Assembly (NCBI RefSeq): GCF_010731815.2
Contig: NZ_AP022593.1
Location: forward strand, 3,100,001 to 3,164,000
DNA from: Mycolicibacterium arabiense
Lineage (GTDB): Bacteria; Actinomycetota; Actinomycetes; Mycobacteriales; Mycobacteriaceae
Direction: 5' to 3'
DNA length: 64,000 nucleotides
Position numbers and translations under genes: made by a program. Of the stretch, positions 1 through 8,932 are shown in pieces (positions within the stretch are counted from its first letter, which is position 1; the number at the start of each line of letters is the position of its first letter). The notes below the pieces were generated by a model, which did not search any database, had not been told where the DNA came from, and saw only the letters and a list, made by a program, of their open reading frames with translations.

Positions 1-1565
1 ACGGCGGGACTCGGATCGGGTGCCAGCCCGTCGTGCGCGAGCAGCGCATCGGCGCGCGACAGCGTCGGTCCTTCCGCGAATTGACTAAGCATCGCCCAGG
101 GAATGGGCAGAGCAGGCGTCGTCAGACCCAGTGCCGAGAGGGCGTCGGTTCCGTCCTGTCCGGCGGCGTCCTGATCGATGCCGTAGCGCACCCCGGTGTC
201 GCTGATCCAGAACACCGATCCGGCAGCGGGCGAAGCCGGCTGCTGCCGGACGTCCTGCCCGACGGTCTGCACCAGGAAGCCGGTGCCGGGTGCGGCGACC
301 ACGCGGTTGGCTGTCGTGCCCGTGCCTGCGCCAACGAGCTGGATCGGGCGCAGCCCGTCCTCTACGGGAAGTGCTGCGCCGGACAGCAGTTCGAGCGAAC
401 CACTCGTCGCGTCGACCGGGTGGTCCCAGTGTGCGCACGTCAGCGGCGATGCGGCCGCGTCCACCAGCGTGACGGGCTCACTGGGATAGGCGTCGACGTC
501 GATGGCGCGGGACACCGGCAACCGGGAGACCTCGTCGGCGCCGAGCCGCGGCGGCTGGTCCAGCCCGTGGGAATCGCTGTTGCGCAGGATGGCCGCCACC
601 ACTGGCGAGATCGGCTGCAGCCCATCGGTGAGCACTGCGTAGTGGCGCAGCGTGTTGTCGGCGTCGAAGGCGGCGACGACACCGCCGACCGGCGCGGGCA
701 CCGGGAAGCCCGGTTGCGAACCGGCTCCGGGGATGGCCGGCACGCGCAGTGCCGGCGCCTCGGGCACGGCGTTGAAGAGGCCCGGCGAAATCGCCCGAGG
801 CTCGGGCAGATCGGCGTTGAGGCCCAGCGCGCCGGTCACGGCGCGGTCGTTGAGATCGATCTGGCTCCGTCGGCCCTGCCACAGCAGCCAGGTGCCCGCG
901 TTGGGGCCACCGTCGTTGCGGACCAACACCGCATCCTGGTCCGGCAGTGTGGCGGCACGCTCGCTGTCGTCCGCGCCCGAGTCGTTTGCCAAGGGCCCAG
1001 CGATCACCGTGACGCCCACGGCGGAACCCGAGGCGGCATCGCACACCGTCCAGTCGGCGTCGCTCGCGGTGCTCTGCACCATTCGCTCCGGCGCACCGGG
1101 AATGCCGATCAGGTTGCCGCGCGGGAATTGATCGATCTCGCTGCTCTTGACCATGGTCGGGTTGTCGGCCCGGTTGGCGATGAGGCGGGCCGAGGTCAGG
1201 TTGAGCACGGGATGAACCTGCTCGCCGAGACGCACGTACAGCGCGGCGGTGTCCCGGTCGGCCAGAATGGCGCTGTCGCCCGCATCGCCCGCGGGCCGGA
1301 TCAGCGAGAAGATGAAGCATCCCGCCAGGCCGGTGATGAGCAGCAGCGCGCCGACGAGCACGGAACGGGACTGGGTCCGCAGCGGATCGACGAGCATCCG
1401 CGTGTCGTGCAGTGCGACTCCGGATGCGATGCGGCGCTGGATGAATCGCCATCCCGACACCTGGTGGCGGGTGACGAAACCGCGACGGTAGGCCACCCGC
1501 TCGGGGTTGTCGTTGTCCGGCGTGCGCGACGTGAACGTGCGGCGGTCGCCCTGCTGCTCGCTCAT
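1..1565 (-). CDS. eccB3: ESX-3 type VII secretion protein EccB3 (C-terminus cut by window edge)
   Basis: EccB3 is the membrane-anchored, mostly periplasmic subunit of the ESX-3 secretion machine, which serves iron and zinc acquisition in mycobacteria. The frame is open from the ATG at 1565 to the window edge, about 521 codons, so only a short C-terminal tail is missing. The N-terminus (MSEQQGDRRTFTSRTP, then a VTRHQVSGWRFIQRR stretch) and one membrane segment near residues 70-90 match the family, followed by the conserved ARLIANRADNP and IPGAPERM regions. The start overlaps the eccA3 stop (ATGA), so the two are translationally coupled. The order eccA-eccB with a methyltransferase upstream is that of ESX-3, not the other ESX loci. 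Confidence 0.95.
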   Translation of the reverse strand, partial: MSEQQGDRRTFTSRTPDNDNPERVAYRRGFVTRHQVSGWRFIQRRIASGVALHDTRMLVDPLRTQSRSVLVGALLLITGLAGCFIFSLIRPAGDAGDSAILADRDTAALYVRLGEQVHPVLNLTSARLIANRADNPTMVKSSEIDQFPRGNLIGIPGAPERMVQSTASDADWTVCDAASGSAVGVTVIAGPLANDSGADDSERAATLPDQDAVLVRNDGGPNAGTWLLWQGRRSQIDLNDRAVTGALGLNADLPEPRAISPGLFNAVPEAPALRVPAIPGAGSQPGFPVPAPVGGVVAAFDADNTLRHYAVLTDGLQPISPVVAAILRNSDSHGLDQPPRLGADEVSRLPVSRAIDVDAYPSEPVTLVDAAASPLTCAHWDHPVDATSGSLELLSGAALPVEDGLRPIQLVGAGTGTTANRVVAAPGTGFLVQTVGQDVRQQPASPAAGSVFWISDTGVRYGIDQDAAGQDGTDALSALGLTTPALPIPWAMLSQFAEGPTLSRADALLAHDGLAPDPSPA

Positions 1566-3403
1566 GCGGGCACCTCGAGGCCGAGGCCGCGCAGCAACGG
1601 AATGGCCGAGTTGTTCACGTCGGTGTCGGTGATGGTCATCAACTCGTCGTCGGTGAAGTCCTCGGAGTCGGAGTGGTCCAGCCGGTACTCGCGCTCCTCC
1701 TCCGCTCGTTCGACCAGGTTGCGGACGAAGCGGCCGTTGCCCGCGATGTCGAGGCTGCGGCGGGCAACCCCGTTCGCGTCGGGCATGGTGGCCGTCGCGA
1801 GGTGGGCGAAAAGTCTCTCCATGTGCTCGCGTGCGGCTTCTTCGAAGATGCTGTCGCGCTTCTCAGCCATGCGCATCGCGATCTCGACGAGTTCGTGCGA
1901 CGAGTAGGACGGGAAGTCGATGCTGCGGGTGAAGCGCGAACGCAGGCCCTCGTTGGTGTCGAGGAAGTTGTCGAGGTCGGCGCGGTAGCCGGCGACGATG
2001 ACGACCAGCCTGTCGCGGTCGTTCTCCATGCGTGCCAGCAGCGTGTCGATGGCGACGAGACCGAAGTCGTTCTTCGCGCCGGTCGACACCAGCGCATAGG
2101 CCTCGTCGAGGAAGAGCACGCCGTCCAGGGCGCTGTCGATGAGCGCGTTGGTCTTGGCTTCGGTCTCGCCGATGTGCTGGCCGATCAGGTCGGCGCGGTG
2201 CACCTCGCGGACCGTCTCCTTCTTCAGGATGCCGAGACCGCAGTAGATCTTGGCGACCACGCGGGCGATGGTGGTCTTACCGGTACCGGGTGGGCCCGCG
2301 AAGACCAGGTGGTTGGTTCGCTGCGCGACCGCCAGGCCGCGCTCCTGGCGGCGGATCGCCATGGCGACCGACGACTTGAGCCGGGCCACCTGGTACTTGA
2401 CCTCTTCGAGTCCGATGAACTCCGCGAGTTCGGCCTCGGCCTCGACGAGCAGGTGGGCCTTGCGTTCCTTGGCGCCCGGATCCACGAAGTCGACCTCGGT
2501 CGGCTCCGTCGCGGGGTCCCACGGGTCGAGGCGGGCTTCGATGCGGGCCGCGGTGGTCGGCACGATCCCGTAGGACGTGTCCGACAGCGCCACCTCGACC
2601 TGTTCGTGCTCGGGGTTGGCGGCGTACAGCTCGGCCAGGGTGTCGGCGGCGTCGAGGTCCTCGCCCTGGGCGCGCAACGAAAGGGCCTTGACCAGCGTGC
2701 CGTCGACGACCGCGACCTCGACCGGGCCGGACGGGTCCTCGAGGTAGGACAGGGCCGGGGCGAACATGCCGAGCCTGGCCAGTGACGTGCCCAGCGCCAC
2801 GCGGGCGGCGTGGGCGTACGTCGCGTCGAGCTTGGGATCGTTGACCACCGGGGTGAGCAACCGGACGACGTCGGACCACCGCTCGGTGCGGTAGTACATG
2901 GCGACGCGCACCCAGCGGGCGTTCAGCCAGCTCGGCTTGCGCTGGATCAGCTGCTCGACCAGGCGGTCGGCCTCGGCGTAGTCGCCGCGATCGGACAGCG
3001 TTGCGGCGTAGGCGAGTTGGAAGTCGTCGGCCGTCGTGGCACGGAACTTCAGGTAGAGACCGGTGTCGTAGTCGAAGCCGAGATCGCCAGGCGTCATCTC
3101 GAGCTGACGCTGCAGCACCCCCGCGGTCCCGACCGTGCGCCACACGGACTCCACGACGCGTGCGCTGGTGTCGCCTGCCGCGGCCAGTCCCGTCCAGGCG
3201 TCGCACTGCTCGTGGGCGATGCGCGTCAACTCGGCGAAGCCGGTGCGCGCTGCCGCCAGGTCGACTGGGCGACGCCGGTCGTGGACGGTCAGCCCGAGCG
3301 TCCGGCTGCACGTCGCAAAACGACTCAGAACATCGCGGTCGACCCGCGCCCCCGCAAGCGTGTCACTGCCCATATGCGTCACGAAGGCAAACGCCCCCGC
3401 CAT
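1562..3403 (-). CDS. eccA3: ESX-3 AAA+ ATPase EccA3
   Basis: EccA3 is the cytosolic AAA+ ATPase of ESX-3. The 613-residue product has an N-terminal TPR-like helical domain (about 20-280) and a C-terminal AAA+ domain with Walker A GPPGTGKT at 370-377 and Walker B VLFLDE at 429-434. Length and sequence agree with the mycobacterial EccA3 family. The start is uncertain. The ATG at 3403 sits directly against a strong Shine-Dalgarno sequence (TAAGGAG at 3404-3410), closer than usual. An in-frame ATG at 3373 (MGSDTLAGARV) is an alternative but has no visible ribosome binding site. Upstream lie a promoter and two IdeR-like boxes, so repression by iron-loaded IdeR is expected. Confidence 0.95.
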   Translation of the reverse strand: MAGAFAFVTHMGSDTLAGARVDRDVLSRFATCSRTLGLTVHDRRRPVDLAAARTGFAELTRIAHEQCDAWTGLAAAGDTSARVVESVWRTVGTAGVLQRQLEMTPGDLGFDYDTGLYLKFRATTADDFQLAYAATLSDRGDYAEADRLVEQLIQRKPSWLNARWVRVAMYYRTERWSDVVRLLTPVVNDPKLDATYAHAARVALGTSLARLGMFAPALSYLEDPSGPVEVAVVDGTLVKALSLRAQGEDLDAADTLAELYAANPEHEQVEVALSDTSYGIVPTTAARIEARLDPWDPATEPTEVDFVDPGAKERKAHLLVEAEAELAEFIGLEEVKYQVARLKSSVAMAIRRQERGLAVAQRTNHLVFAGPPGTGKTTIARVVAKIYCGLGILKKETVREVHRADLIGQHIGETEAKTNALIDSALDGVLFLDEAYALVSTGAKNDFGLVAIDTLLARMENDRDRLVVIVAGYRADLDNFLDTNEGLRSRFTRSIDFPSYSSHELVEIAMRMAEKRDSIFEEAAREHMERLFAHLATATMPDANGVARRSLDIAGNGRFVRNLVERAEEEREYRLDHSDSEDFTDDELMTITDTDVNNSAIPLLRGLGLEVPA

Positions 3404-3407
3404 CTCC

Positions 3408-3426
3408 TTATGTATGCCTAAGCTAA
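3408..3426 (-). promoter_or_regulatory. IdeR box 1 (iron box) at eccA3
   Basis: On the minus strand the site reads TTAGCTTAGGCATACATAA, 15 of 19 matches to the iron-box consensus TTAGGTTAGGCTAACCTAA. It covers the predicted transcription start and the ribosome binding site of eccA3. IdeR regulation of ESX-3 is established in mycobacteria; binding to this copy is inferred. Confidence 0.8.
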
Positions 3427-3433
3427 CCCGGCG

Positions 3434-3462
3434 AAGTTAGCATTGCATAACTTAACTGTCGA
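3434..3462 (-). promoter_or_regulatory. Predicted eccA3 promoter
   Basis: Minus-strand -35 TCGACA (3457-3462), a 17-bp spacer and -10 TAACTT (3434-3439). Transcription would start near 3427, giving a leader of about 24 bases that contains the TAAGGAG ribosome binding site. Both IdeR-like boxes overlap this promoter or its start. Confidence 0.55.
3437..3455 (-). promoter_or_regulatory. IdeR-like box 2 at eccA3
   Basis: A second iron-box-like 19-mer, TTAGCATTGCATAACTTAA on the plus strand, matches the consensus at 13 of 19 positions. Its centre is 29 bp from that of box 1. It lies across the -35/-10 spacer of the predicted promoter. Confidence 0.5.
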
Positions 3463-3505
3463 GACGCACGTCTCGCGTTGCTGGAGGCAGCGTGCGTGAC
3501 CCCGG

Positions 3506-4417
3506 TCACCCCTTGGTGGCGGTCACCAGGCTGATCGAGGACGCCATCGGGCCGGCCTCCGGATCGTCGGCGGGGATCGGCCTGCCCAGTTCTTCGAGGA
3601 AAACGGGCAGTGCTGTCGTTTCCGCAGCCCATCCGCGGCCGCCGAACCAGTCGCCGGCCTGCGCCGCTTGCTCGTTGTAGACCAGGGTGAAGAACGAGCC
3701 AGCAGCCCCCGCGTCCCGCTCCTCCTGCTGCTTTGCTGCGAAGGCCTCGGCCGGCATCGGCCTGCCCTCCTCGACGGCGAGCCAGCTGCCGGGATGAGCC
3801 AATGCGTCAATACCGCCGAACAATTGCTCCTGGGCGGTCGCCGGCAGGTAGATGAGCAAGCCCTCGGCAATCCACGCCGACGGCCGCGACGCGTCGAACC
3901 CCGCACTGCGCAGCGCGCCCGGCCAGTCGTCGCGCAGATCGACGGCCACCTCACGGCGCTGCGCCCGGGGTTCGGCGCCGTGGGCGGCCAGCACCTCGCG
4001 TTTGAAGTCGAGCACCTGCGGTTGGTCCAGCTCGTAGACGACGGTGCCGTCCGCCCATGGCAGTCGATACGCGCGCGAGTCCAGGCCCGCGGCGAGCAGC
4101 ACGATTTGATCGACACCGGCCTCTGCGGCGCGGGCGAAGTACGCGTCGAAGTAACGGGTGCGCGCGCCCTGGAAGGATACGAAGTGCGCGCCGAAGTCCG
4201 AGTTCAGCCGCAGCGCGCCCTGCTCGCCGGTGGCACCGTCGAAGACCTGCGCCCACGTCCCTCCTGCCGCTCGGCAGAACACCTCGGCGAAGGGATCGAC
4301 GGCAAGCGCGTCGGGCTTGCGCGCCTCGAGCGCCCGTGCGGCGGCGACGAATAGCGCCGTCGATCCGACGCTGGTCGTGATGTCCCAGGTGTCGCGGTCG
4401 TCTCCCGTAGGTCGCAT
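3506..4417 (-). CDS. SAM-dependent methyltransferase, Rv0281-like (putative leucine carboxyl methyltransferase family)
   Basis: A class I SAM-dependent methyltransferase of the large mycobacterial family that includes Rv0281 (TIGR00027, LCMT-like); the substrate is unknown. The 303-residue product has the family opening [20 protein letters not shown], a SAM-binding region [14 protein letters not shown] and the downstream [13 protein letters not shown] and [11 protein letters not shown] motifs. The reading frame extends upstream to 4501, but ATG 4417 matches family N-termini and is preceded by TAGCCT seven bases upstream, a leaderless layout. The gene lies directly upstream of eccA3 on the same strand, as in M. 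tuberculosis. Confidence 0.9.
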   Translation of the reverse strand: MRPTGDDRDTWDITTSVGSTALFVAAARALEARKPDALAVDPFAEVFCRAAGGTWAQVFDGATGEQGALRLNSDFGAHFVSFQGARTRYFDAYFARAAEAGVDQIVLLAAGLDSRAYRLPWADGTVVYELDQPQVLDFKREVLAAHGAEPRAQRREVAVDLRDDWPGALRSAGFDASRPSAWIAEGLLIYLPATAQEQLFGGIDALAHPGSWLAVEEGRPMPAEAFAAKQQEERDAGAAGSFFTLVYNEQAAQAGDWFGGRGWAAETTALPVFLEELGRPIPADDPEAGPMASSISLVTATKG

Positions 4418-4424
4418 GCGCGTG

Positions 4425-4430
4425 AGGCTA
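4425..4430 (-). promoter_or_regulatory. -10 box of leaderless methyltransferase mRNA
   Basis: TAGCCT on the minus strand ends seven bases before ATG 4417. This spacing puts the transcription start at the start codon. Confidence 0.5.
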
Positions 4431-4532
4431 CGCCCGGGACCTGACGAGGCCCTGCTGCCGCGAGCGTCGAGTTCTCGGGCAGAAGTGCGGGTGGTTTCCA
4501 CGGAAAGTCCACGTTCGAGCCGAGGCGCCGGC

Positions 4533-5426
4533 TCAGACGAGCGGGATGCCCTTGCGGATCCGCCGGTCCACGTCCTTGAGCAGAACGTTGAACGGGAACT
4601 GCCTGACGAAGGCAGGCACGGCGTCGTTGACCGCTCGCAGGACGGCGATCACCCGGTCGAATCGCTGCTGGCGCCGTTCGTCCCAGGGCAGGCGCATCTC
4701 GTCGCGAAATCGCTGCGGCAGGAACCCAGTGGTGATCAGCAGCGCGAAGTCCTCGGATCGGCGCTGGATCGGCCCGGGCAGCTTGACGCCCCGAACCCGG
4801 CTGGCGGCAATGGGATAGAGGTAGTCGCGGACGGTGTCGTCGATGTGGACCCGTTCCAGTGAGCGCTGCCAGTACTCGTCGAACGCGGCGCGATTGGGTG
4901 GCCACATCTCCGGTGGCACCTGCAACGTGGTGCCGAGGTTCATGCCGTCGGAGTAGTGCTGGTCGGCCTTCTCGGCGTCGAGTTCCCCGACGAAGAGCCG
5001 GTGGACGTCGACGCCGCCCTTGTAGAGGCAGGCCGCGACCCACAACTGCAGGTCCTTGTCGAAGGCGTGGTACTTCACCGGGCTGTCGTCGGTCGAGTAG
5101 ACCTGCGCATGCGCCTTGTTGACCGCCCTGCGATACGCGGCCTTCTGCGCCTCGGTGCCCTTCGTCGCGACGGCAAGGTAGGTGAACGTGGTGCGTGCCC
5201 GCTTGATCGGGTGCAGGTCGACGCGGCCGCTCTCGACCCGGCTCTCGAGCACGCCGTAGCCGACGCCGGGGCGCGCCAGCTGCATGATGACGTTCGCCGG
5301 ACCGGCGAGAAGCGCGACGCCCATCAGTCCGTCGTCGAAGCTTGCCCCGCGCCGGCCGGTCGGGCCGGCCTTGCCGGGCTCCGGTGCGCTGACCGGCCAC
5401 TCCACCGGATTCTCGCTGATCGTCAT
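4533..5426 (-). CDS. Oxygenase MpaB family protein (DUF2236), Rv0276-like
   Basis: A member of the DUF2236/MpaB family, whose characterised relatives are haem-dependent oxygenases such as latex-clearing protein; its substrate is unknown. The 297-residue protein shows the family core: a [15 protein letters not shown] segment near residue 45, [16 protein letters not shown], then [16 protein letters not shown] with a conserved aspartate, and a C-terminal [13 protein letters not shown] stretch. ATG 5426 is preferred over the upstream GTG 5441 because GGAGGG lies a suitable distance upstream. It diverges from the TetR gene at 5510, which is therefore its likely regulator, an arrangement shared with Rv0275c/Rv0276. 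Confidence 0.85.
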   Translation of the reverse strand: MTISENPVEWPVSAPEPGKAGPTGRRGASFDDGLMGVALLAGPANVIMQLARPGVGYGVLESRVESGRVDLHPIKRARTTFTYLAVATKGTEAQKAAYRRAVNKAHAQVYSTDDSPVKYHAFDKDLQLWVAACLYKGGVDVHRLFVGELDAEKADQHYSDGMNLGTTLQVPPEMWPPNRAAFDEYWQRSLERVHIDDTVRDYLYPIAASRVRGVKLPGPIQRRSEDFALLITTGFLPQRFRDEMRLPWDERRQQRFDRVIAVLRAVNDAVPAFVRQFPFNVLLKDVDRRIRKGIPLV

Positions 5427-5509
5427 CGACCGACCCTCCACCCCGTAAATCTGCGAACGCGTGTTTCCTGATATTGCCGCTCATCGTGGACAGGTGTCAA
5501 GATGGAGCG

Positions 5510-6145
5510 ATGGCTCAAGTCAGGCCGTACGGCGGCGTCGAGGCGGCAGAACGTCTCGCCGACCGTCGACGACGGTTCATCGACGCCGGCCTGGAGTTGC
5601 TCGGCGGCGAGGCCGTGCCCGCCGATCTGACGGTCCGGGCGATCTGCCGCGAGGCCGGACTGGCAGCGCGCTACTTCTACGAGGGCTTCACCGACAAGGA
5701 CCAGTTCGTCGGCGCCGTCTTCGACGCCGTGATCGCCGAACTCGCCGCCACCACGCAGGCCGCCGTCGCGGCAGCGCAGTGCGCCGAACAGAACCGGGCG
5801 GGCATGGCCAACATCGTGCATGCCGTGGCCTCCGACGCCCGGATCGGCAGACTGCTCTTCAGCGCGCAGCTGTCGAATTCGGTGGTGGCGGCCAAGCGCG
5901 CCGAGTCCGGGGTGCTGCTCGCGATGCTCTACGGCCGCGAGATCGGCATGGCGCTACGCGTCGATCAGGGCGAACGGGCCAGCCGCAAGGGCATGGCGAC
6001 CGCCCACTTCGCGGTCGGCGGCGTTGGGCAGACCATCAGCGCCTGGCTGGCAGGTGACGTCGACCTGACTCCCGACGAACTCGTCGACCAGCTGGCAGCG
6101 ATTCTCGACACCATCACCCGCCCGCGCCTGCATGGCGGCGACTGA
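5510..6145 (+). CDS. TetR-family regulator, Rv0275c-like
   Basis: A 211-residue TetR-type repressor. The N-terminal helix-turn-helix is at about residues 15-60 (FIDAGLELLGG, then VRAICREAGLAARYFYEGF), followed by an all-helical ligand domain. The reading frame opens at 5474, but MAQVRPYGG at 5510 matches the family start; CAAGAT at 5498-5503 lies six bases before it and could be a weak leaderless -10. The divergent MpaB-family gene and the VOC gene ending next to it are candidate targets. The ligand is unknown. Confidence 0.85.
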   Translation: MAQVRPYGGVEAAERLADRRRRFIDAGLELLGGEAVPADLTVRAICREAGLAARYFYEGFTDKDQFVGAVFDAVIAELAATTQAAVAAAQCAEQNRAGMANIVHAVASDARIGRLLFSAQLSNSVVAAKRAESGVLLAMLYGREIGMALRVDQGERASRKGMATAHFAVGGVGQTISAWLAGDVDLTPDELVDQLAAILDTITRPRLHGGD

Positions 6146-6147
6146 TC

Positions 6148-6729
6148 TCAGGGCACTCGCCGGTCCGCGGCGGTGCGCGCCACGGTGCCGGTGTCGGAGT
6201 CGTCGAATTCCTTGGTCCAGCAGGCGAATTCGAGCGTGATGCCGTCGGGGTCCTGGAAGTAGAAGGACCGCACGTACACGCCGGGATGGAGCGTCGCCGA
6301 CACCTGGGCCGGGCTCTCGTCGTGGTTGAGCACCGGGCCCACCCGCACGCCCTTGTCCTTCAGCCGCTTGCGGTACTCGTCGAACTTCTCCGAAGGCACG
6401 TGGAAGGCCAGGTGGTTGAGCGACCCCACGCCGCTGACGATCTCGCCGATTCCCGGAATGGCCGAGGGCTGCGAGATGCCGGGCACGCCGTCGGGCGCCT
6501 CGGTGAACCAGAAGAACGCCACGCAGTCGCCGTTGCCTGCGTCGAAGAAGAAGTGCTGCCCCATGCCACCGGGTAGATCCAGCGACTTCACCAGTGGCAT
6601 GCCCAGGACACCGGAGTAGAAGTCGACGGTCTTCGCCATGTCCGAGCACACCAGGGCGACGTGGTTGATGCCGCCGAGTTCGAACTCCGCGTTGCGGCCG
6701 GCAGGTTTGATCATGTCGGGCTTGGTCAT
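6148..6729 (-). CDS. VOC-family (glyoxalase/dioxygenase-fold) protein, Rv0274-like
   Basis: A 193-residue vicinal-oxygen-chelate protein. Its two beta-alpha-beta-beta-beta modules carry the usual metal-ligand positions: His in GINHVALV, His in LNHLAFHV and Glu in GITLEFACW. It could be a glyoxalase, a dioxygenase or a binding protein; the sequence does not decide. ATG 6729 has a good CCGGAGG ribosome binding site. It is convergent with the TetR gene, whose stop is two bases away, and divergent from the hydrolase at 6813. Confidence 0.85.
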   Translation of the reverse strand: MTKPDMIKPAGRNAEFELGGINHVALVCSDMAKTVDFYSGVLGMPLVKSLDLPGGMGQHFFFDAGNGDCVAFFWFTEAPDGVPGISQPSAIPGIGEIVSGVGSLNHLAFHVPSEKFDEYRKRLKDKGVRVGPVLNHDESPAQVSATLHPGVYVRSFYFQDPDGITLEFACWTKEFDDSDTGTVARTAADRRVP

Positions 6730-6762
6730 CGCGCCTCCGGAGTCCGGGTCTGGTCACGACCG

Positions 6763-6773
6763 GATTCTGAATC
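6763..6773. promoter_or_regulatory. Small palindrome between divergent VOC and hydrolase genes
   Basis: GATTC-T-GAATC is a perfect 11-bp palindrome. TAACAT at 6774-6779 can serve as a plus-strand -10 for the hydrolase, and the palindrome overlaps a minus-strand TAGATT. A regulator site shared by the divergent genes is possible but unproven. Confidence 0.3.
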
Positions 6774-6812
6774 TAACATCAGCGCCAGCCAGCACGAGGG
6801 GATGCCGTCGAC

Positions 6813-7949
6813 ATGAGCAGGAATCCAGGGACCGCACCCGGCGTCACACGCGAGTTCATCGGACTGGACTCACCGTCTGCTCGACGTGCCGGCTCCGGTG
6901 GGCACCCCTGCCAGGGCGTCTACTACCGCGGGGTCGGCCGCAAGCCCAAGGTGGGCATGATCGCCGCCCACTATCAGGTGGACTTCTCCGAGCACTACCT
7001 CGCCGAGTACATGGCGACCCGCGGCATCGGGTTCCTCGGCTGGAACACCAGGTTCCGCGGATTCGAGAGCAGCTTCCTACTCGACCACGCGCTCGTCGAC
7101 ATCGGCGTCGGCGTCCGCTGGCTGCGCGAGGTTGCTGGGGTGGAATCCATTGTCCTACTTGGCAACTCCGGCGGTGGGTCGCTGATGGCCGCATACCAGG
7201 CGCAGGCCGTCGACCCGCACGTCGTGCCCGTCGGCGGGATGCGGCCGGCCGCGGGCCTCGGCGACCTGATGGCCGCCGACGGGTACGTCGCCAGCGCCGC
7301 GCATCCTGGCAGGCCCGAGGTGCTCACCGCCTGGATGGACGGCGCGGTCATCGACGAAGCCGACCCCGTGGCAAGCGATCCCGACCTCGACCTGTTCGAC
7401 GAGTCCAACGGCCCGCCGTATGCGCCGGAGTTCATCAAGCGGTACCGCGCCGCGCAGGTGGCCCGGAATCACGCAATCACCGAGTGGGCCGAGGACGAGC
7501 TGAAACGCGTTCGTGCAGCGGGCTTCTCGGATAGGCCATTCACCGTGCACCGCACCTGGGCCGATCCGCGCATGGTGGACCCCACCATCGAGCCTACGAA
7601 GCGCCCGGCGAACACCTGCTATGCGGGCGAGCCGGTGCGGGCCAACCGTTCGGCACGCGGGATCGCCGCCGCATGCACGCTGCGCAACTGGATGGGCATG
7701 TGGAGCCTGCGCCACGCCCAGACCCGCGCCGAGCCGCACCTCGCCCGCATCGAATGCCCGGCCCTGGTCATCAACGCCGAACAGGACACCGGCGTCTTCC
7801 CGTCGGACGCCAAGCGGATCTACGACGCGCTGGCGAGCACCGACAAGACGATGTGCGTCATCGACTCCGACCACTACTTCACGACGCCAGGCGCGCGCAG
7901 CGAGCAGGCCGACGTCATCGCCAAGTGGATCGGCAAGCGGTGGCGGTGA
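6813..7949 (+). CDS. Alpha/beta hydrolase, Rv0272c-like
   Basis: A 378-residue alpha/beta hydrolase. The nucleophile elbow is GNSGGG near residue 119. A late Asp (NAEQDTG) and His (DSDHYF) complete a plausible Ser-Asp-His triad. The N-terminal IAAHYQVDFSEHYLAEYMA region looks like the oxyanion-side strand of the fold. Family relatives are uncharacterised mycobacterial hydrolases. GAGGGG lies 11 bases before ATG 6813. The stop overlaps the start of the 2-hydroxyacid dehydrogenase, suggesting one transcript leading on to fadE6. Substrate unknown; ester or acyl-CoA related chemistry would fit the neighbourhood. Confidence 0.8.
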   Translation: MSRNPGTAPGVTREFIGLDSPSARRAGSGGHPCQGVYYRGVGRKPKVGMIAAHYQVDFSEHYLAEYMATRGIGFLGWNTRFRGFESSFLLDHALVDIGVGVRWLREVAGVESIVLLGNSGGGSLMAAYQAQAVDPHVVPVGGMRPAAGLGDLMAADGYVASAAHPGRPEVLTAWMDGAVIDEADPVASDPDLDLFDESNGPPYAPEFIKRYRAAQVARNHAITEWAEDELKRVRAAGFSDRPFTVHRTWADPRMVDPTIEPTKRPANTCYAGEPVRANRSARGIAAACTLRNWMGMWSLRHAQTRAEPHLARIECPALVINAEQDTGVFPSDAKRIYDALASTDKTMCVIDSDHYFTTPGARSEQADVIAKWIGKRWR

Positions 7950-8911
7950 AACCCGTACGCGTGCTCGCCCACTTCGTGCCGGGCGACAAGGTGCTCGACT
8001 TCGTTGCGCAACAAGCGGATTGGTTGGACGTCCGGTTCTGCGCCGAGGACGACGATGCGACGTTCGAGCGCGAGCTGCCCGAGGCCGACGTCATCTGGCA
8101 CGTACTGCGTCCGCTGTCGGGAGCCGACGTCGAGCGGGCCGTGCGGTGCCGGCTGATCCACAAGCTGGGCGCCGGGGTCAACACCATCGACGTCGACGCC
8201 GCCACGCGCCACGGGATCGCGGTGGCCAACATGCCGGGCGCCAACGCTGCGTCGGTCGCCGAGGGCACGCTGCTGCTGATGCTGGCTGCGCTGCGTCGCC
8301 TGCCCCAACTGGACCGGGCAACCCGGGCCGGGCGGGGCTGGCCGTCGGACCCGTCGCTCGGCGAGACCGTCCGCGACATCGGCGGGTGCACCGTCGGCCT
8401 GGTCGGGTACGGCAACGTCGCCAAGAGCGTCGAGACCTTTCTGACCGCGATGGGTGCCGACGTGGTGCACACCAGTACGCGTGATGACGGCCATCCCGGA
8501 TGGCGCTCCCTGTCCGATCTGCTCGCCACCAGTGACGTGGTGTCGCTGCACCTGCCGCTGACTGCGGCGACCGAGGGCATGATCGACGCCGAAGCGCTGG
8601 CGACGATGAAGGCCGACGCGGTGCTGGTGAACACCTCGCGCGGCGCGATCGTCGACGAGGCGGCCCTGATGGCCGCGCTGCGCGAAGGCCGTCTCGCCGC
8701 GGCCGGTCTCGACGTCTTCGCCACCGAACCGGTCGAGGCCGACAATCCGCTGCTGCGCCTCGACAACGTCGTCGTCACGCCCCACGTGACCTGGTACACG
8801 GCCGACACGATGCGCCGCTACCTGGTCCACGCCGTGGACAACTGCGAGCGTCTGCGAGACGGGCGGCACCTGGTGAACCTGGTGAACGAGGTGCCTGACG
8901 GACCGGGGTGA
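7946..8911 (+). CDS. D-isomer-specific 2-hydroxyacid dehydrogenase
   Basis: An NAD-dependent 2-hydroxyacid dehydrogenase of about 321 residues. The Rossmann motif VGLVGYGNVA sits in the middle, and the catalytic set is visible: Arg in VNTSRGAIVDE, Glu in DVFATEP and His in VVTPHVTWYT. The frame is open far upstream inside the hydrolase gene. The likely start is the GTG at 7946, which overlaps the hydrolase stop (GTGA); GTG 7940 is an alternative. I do not recall this gene at the matching place in M. tuberculosis, so it may be an addition. Its 2-oxo or 2-hydroxy acid substrate cannot be inferred from sequence. Confidence 0.85.
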   Translation: MKPVRVLAHFVPGDKVLDFVAQQADWLDVRFCAEDDDATFERELPEADVIWHVLRPLSGADVERAVRCRLIHKLGAGVNTIDVDAATRHGIAVANMPGANAASVAEGTLLLMLAALRRLPQLDRATRAGRGWPSDPSLGETVRDIGGCTVGLVGYGNVAKSVETFLTAMGADVVHTSTRDDGHPGWRSLSDLLATSDVVSLHLPLTAATEGMIDAEALATMKADAVLVNTSRGAIVDEAALMAALREGRLAAAGLDVFATEPVEADNPLLRLDNVVVTPHVTWYTADTMRRYLVHAVDNCERLRDGRHLVNLVNEVPDGPG

Positions 8912-8932
8912 GCGCCGGGTACCCTCGGACCC

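Noticed and set aside
33..1907. Long plus-strand open frame opposite eccB3/eccA3
   Set aside because: The minus strand encodes recognisable EccB3 and EccA3; this frame is Arg/Gly-rich, without domains, and is a GC-rich shadow.
3404..3462. Zur box at the ESX-3 promoter
   Set aside because: I found no zinc-box-like palindrome here; the symmetry fits IdeR. In rapid-growers iron control is the known input.
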